Below, in pieces: positions 61,302 through 64,000 of a stretch of DNA of 64,000 nucleotides. The stretch's first letter is position 1. Every line of letters starts with the position of its first letter. Source of the DNA: Jaminaea rosea (lineage: Eukaryota > Basidiomycota > Exobasidiomycetes > Microstromatales). The notes under the pieces are model-generated. The model saw only the letters and a program-made list of their open reading frames with translations. It did no database searches and had not been told where the DNA came from. The position numbers and the translations under genes were made by a program. The stretch lies in assembly GCF_003144245.1 (NCBI RefSeq), contig NW_020289977.1, positions 248,001-312,000 of the forward strand. Direction: 5' to 3'.

Positions 61302-64000
61302 TCACCGACTTCTATCTCTTCTGTGGTAGGGGGCAGGCGATCCCTCTTCACCTCCTCCGCCACCACCACCCGCCCATCCGCCGGTGAGCCAGCTTCCCCA
61401 CCCCTGCGGTTGCCCTTGCCCCTCTGGCAGCGTGGACCCAGGGGGTCCACCCCCCACCCCGCTCGCGCTTCCGAAGCTCGAAGCGCTGGCCGACCTTGCC
61501 GGCCGGAGCATCGGGCGCAGCATCTCCACGAATAGAGGCACCATTTCAGGAATGACGCGCAATGTGGGCGGACGAGGCTTAGCGGCTGCGCGTCTGCGCC
61601 TCCTCCTCTCTTGCAAGCGACGCTGGCGCTCTTCTTCGTCTTCTTCTTCTTCGGCGGGAGAGGAGGAGCGCACGGGAGGAAGGGCAGGGAGATCCTTCTC
61701 CACTCTTGGCGTGATTGAACTACCGGTGATGGTGAGCGTTGAGGCGTCTCGTGTGGGTGGCGGAGGACGCCACGATGACTTGGGCGGACGGGCTGGTGGT
61801 GCATCGCCAGACATCGACTCGGACTCGTCCCCGCTCGTCCCACTCTCGTCGTCCGAGATGATTCCCGCCTTTCGCGAGGCGTGTTTGCCCGCTTCGTCCT
61901 CCGTATCGTCCTCATCCTCATCATCCGTGTCTTCTTCGTCATCCTCGTCTCCCTCCGCCTCAGCGTCGGCCACTTCACTTTCGAAGCCCTTGCCGAAGCC
62001 CAGGTTATCAACCATTGTAGCAAAGAAGGCATTCTCGTCATCTTCTTCTACCCCTTGCCCACCCATGAGCCCAGTAGTACTACCGTCAGCGCTCTGTGCT
62101 GCGCCTCGTACCTCTCGATCTGCGATACGCCTCCGAAGCTTCATCTCGCGCAGCAGCTTGAGTCGATATGCGTGCACCACCAGAGCATCTATCTCTGCCA
62201 AAGCGGCAGCTCGATCTGCTCCACCCGCGGGTAGGCACACCTCCAAGTCCAGCTGTCCCAAGCCTTGCCTCTGCCTCCCATCCATCTCATCCCCGTCTGG
62301 CGCTCTGACGAAATTCAGGAACAACTCAATCCAGTGCATCAACCCGTCGAATAATCCGGCGCCTTTAGAGTGGACCTGGTGCACGAATCCGTAGAACTTG
62401 CCCTCGTGCCGCGCGACCAGATCGATGAAGACCTGCACGGTACGCTGAGGCTCCGTGTAGCTCATCTCTTCCGTCGCCTCCACAGTCTTGATCAAGTCAT
62501 TGATGAAGACCTGCAAGTCGTACAGTGAATCGGCAATGTTCGCCGCCTTGTATACGGTTGCCAACGGAGAGTAGAAGATGGTCACCATATCCTTTAAGAG
62601 GTCAGCTGTGACGCCTTCAAAAATGAGTGAGAGAAGTTGTTCCTTATCGCGCAGTCGCGTTGACAGGCGCAGTAGGACATGCAGGTCCTCGTACAGCCAG
62701 GCGTCATCGTTCTGGGGCCCTTCATCATCTAGCTCGGGATTCTTGAGGGAGGCGCGATGTCGTTTGTAGACCTCGTAGGCGCGCGAAGCACGAATGACGC
62801 GATGGATCTGCTGCCGGCCCAGACGTGGTTCCTCAGGGGAGCGGAGGATGGTGGTGAGAAGGTCCACATTCTCCTTTTGCGCGTCATCGCGATACACCTG
62901 CTGCACGTCCGGTGGAGCATAGACGAATAGTCGCACCTTTTCGCACAAGACCTCGTCCTCCACTTTTGCACGCACCGCGTTCACCATCTCCTGCAAGTCG
63001 CGCGCCTCCTCCTGCAATGAGCTGGAGAACATGCGCTGCAACAATGAACGCTGCCCGAATGGCTGGGCGAGGAAGAGGTCGATGACTCCGCGGATCATGG
63101 TGACAGGGTTGGAAATGCGGAGGATCTGTCGCATCATGAAGTAGGGCATCAGCCCATGTATACGCTTGAGTTGAGAAAAGAGGTCCGAGCTGGTGTCGCT
63201 CCCCATGAATAAGTGGAAGAGGGTCGAGGCCGCTGATATCCGCGCCCATGCTAGCAAGGCACGATAGCTCTCTGGCAAGTCTTCGATGCTTGGTGTGGAC
63301 TTGATGGTCCCGAAGACCCGGCTGAGCCCATCCCGCTGGACCAGGTCGGCCTTGAACGTCGCCAAGTGGCTCTTGAGGGAGGCCACGCGCTTTGAGGCTT
63401 CGTCGTTGAATCGGGTCGTCTCGTCGGCGCGTACAGCGTCCAATGCCTCGCGCGAGCGACAGTCTGCTTCTTCGGCCGGAGTGAGGTGGACAGGCTCGCC
63501 CAGGAGGAAGTCGGCAAGGACGGGGCTGTCCGCTACAGGCGGGATGGCGAGGAGGGTGCGGAGGTAGGCGCGTAGAGTGAGTCGATTCTTTTCGCGGGCG
63601 AGTTGGGCGGGTGGAGGAGCTGAAGGGGCGCCTGATGAGCGTCGACTGCTGCTGACGCTGGACGAAGGGTCGAGATGTAGGCCTTCCATTTGGCCGTCGA
63701 TGGAAGAGCGTACAGAGTCTGCTGTTGGCTCGCTCATTGTAGGACTCGGCGGTACCGCATCTGTTTGGCTGCGATCCTTGGCAGGCGGACGACTGATATC
63801 CTCGTCTGGATACTCGACCCGCAAAGTGTCGGCCAAGCGCTGAAAGTCGCCGTATCGCCTGCTCACATGGACGTCTGGCTGGCCCTGTCGTCTTGTACGA
63901 ATGATGAACTCCTCATGGTGGCGGTGGCGCAGTCGACCCTTTGTGGTGCGCGTCCTGACACCAATGACATTGACGTCAAAAGTAGCGTCATCGCGCTCGA
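61302..64000 (-). CDS. PX-domain / DUF3818 protein (Lec1/YPR097W-like), 5' end missing
   Basis: Open to the right edge of the window; about 899 residues are visible and the start lies outside. The visible N-terminus is the second half of a PX domain (DATFDVNVIGVRTRT, EEFIIRTRRQGQPDVHVSRR, YGDFQRLADTLRVEYPD) with the RRYGDF phosphoinositide-binding core. It continues into the long helical region of the fungal PX-associated and DUF3818 domains: LTLRAYLRTLLAIPPVADSP, LPYFMMRQILRISNPVTMIR (within HGLMPYFMMRQ), DLFLAQPFGQRSLLQRMFS, FYSPLATVYKAANIADSLYD, GKFYGFVHQVHSKGAGLFDG and MHWIELFLNFVRAP. After that come very acidic, Ser-rich and Arg/Ala-rich disordered segments, then EMVPLFVEMLRPMLRP. Yeast YPR097W/Lec1 binds phosphoinositides and affects lipid-droplet and sterol distribution. 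The C-terminus is uncertain because a GTGAGC donor overlaps the stop. Confidence 0.85.
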   Translation of the reverse strand, partial: ERDDATFDVNVIGVRTRTTKGRLRHRHHEEFIIRTRRQGQPDVHVSRRYGDFQRLADTLRVEYPDEDISRPPAKDRSQTDAVPPSPTMSEPTADSVRSSIDGQMEGLHLDPSSSVSSSRRSSGAPSAPPPAQLAREKNRLTLRAYLRTLLAIPPVADSPVLADFLLGEPVHLTPAEEADCRSREALDAVRADETTRFNDEASKRVASLKSHLATFKADLVQRDGLSRVFGTIKSTPSIEDLPESYRALLAWARISAASTLFHLFMGSDTSSDLFSQLKRIHGLMPYFMMRQILRISNPVTMIRGVIDLFLAQPFGQRSLLQRMFSSSLQEEARDLQEMVNAVRAKVEDEVLCEKVRLFVYAPPDVQQVYRDDAQKENVDLLTTILRSPEEPRLGRQQIHRVIRASRAYEVYKRHRASLKNPELDDEGPQNDDAWLYEDLHVLLRLSTRLRDKEQLLSLIFEGVTADLLKDMVTIFYSPLATVYKAANIADSLYDLQVFINDLIKTVEATEEMSYTEPQRTVQVFIDLVARHEGKFYGFVHQVHSKGAGLFDGLMHWIELFLNFVRAPDGDEMDGRQRQGLGQLDLEVCLPAGGADRAAALAEIDALVVHAYRLKLLREMKLRRRIADREVRGAAQSADGSTTGLMGGQGVEEDDENAFFATMVDNLGFGKGFESEVADAEAEGDEDDEEDTDDEDEDDTEDEAGKHASRKAGIISDDESGTSGDESESMSGDAPPARPPKSSWRPPPPTRDASTLTITGSSITPRVEKDLPALPPVRSSSPAEEEEDEEERQRRLQERRRRRRAAAKPRPPTLRVIPEMVPLFVEMLRPMLRPARSASASSFGSASGVGGGPPGSTLPEGQGQPQGWGSWLTGGWAGGGGGGGEEGSPAPYHRRDRSR

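Noticed and set aside
61384-62394. 336-codon plus-strand frame opposite the PX gene
   Set aside because: Mirror of the acidic and Ser-rich coding sequence (poly-Ser runs come from reversed Asp/Glu codons); no start context or domain.
1-64000. tRNA, rRNA, CRISPR arrays, transposons, virus-derived elements, biosynthetic cluster
   Set aside because: Scanned for tRNA B-box-like motifs, regular spaced repeats, transposase or reverse-transcriptase motifs and long terminal repeats; none was convincing, and neighbouring genes do not form a pathway.

Overview
The window looks like a nuclear segment of a GC-rich, gene-dense fungal genome, most likely a basidiomycete and possibly Ustilaginomycotina. 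Three things point there. Genes are packed on both strands. Spliceosomal introns are short (about 58-83 nt) with GTGAGT/GTAAGT-type donors and CAG/TAG acceptors. The gene set is typical fungal housekeeping: PDR transporter, COQ3, MIC10, BZZ1, VPS39, TRS85, GPI2, PGS1, and a Mug190-type SMP/C2 protein. The species cannot be named from sequence alone. I saw no rRNA, tRNA, CRISPR array or transposon. The many other long open frames are GC-driven shadows of the genes listed here.

Layout. 0.6-4.6 kb (minus): a SAM methyltransferase joined in one reading frame to an LSM domain resembling the NatC subunit NAA38, then a MEF2/RLM1-type MADS-box factor with four exons. 6.2-13.6 kb (plus): an MFS sugar-porter-like transporter and an intronless full-size PDR/ABCG transporter. 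13.7-20.3 kb: a saccharopine-dehydrogenase-like oxidoreductase (minus), a PAF-acetylhydrolase-like lipase (plus) and an amino-acid permease (minus) whose second intron appears to be GC-AG. 21.8-28.1 kb: BZZ1 (F-BAR/C1/2xSH3) and a SMAP/Age2-type ArfGAP (minus), with a TAF8-like histone-fold protein (plus) diverging from the ArfGAP. 28.2-31.6 kb is a mitochondrial trio: COQ3 (minus), MIC10 (plus) and a DUF4536 protein (plus). 31.6-42.2 kb: an F-box-like protein (minus), a 1,281-aa SMP/C2 tether (plus) and VPS39 (minus). 44.0-52.7 kb: a kelch/BTB protein and a 1,284-aa disordered orphan (both plus). 52.9-64 kb: PGS1 (minus), TRS85 (plus), GPI2 (minus) and a PX/DUF3818 protein (minus) that runs off the right edge.

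There is no operon or secondary-metabolite cluster. Two loose themes recur. One is mitochondrial inner-membrane biology (COQ3, MIC10, DUF4536, PGS1). The other is membrane traffic and lipid transfer (BZZ1, ArfGAP, SMP/C2 tether, VPS39, TRS85, PX protein, GPI2). The most unusual items are the methyltransferase-LSM fusion, the MIC10 with a long charged helical tail, the GC-AG intron, and the long disordered orphan. Exon boundaries were placed by eye from splice motifs, frame and family alignment. Summed exon lengths of every complete spliced gene divide by three.
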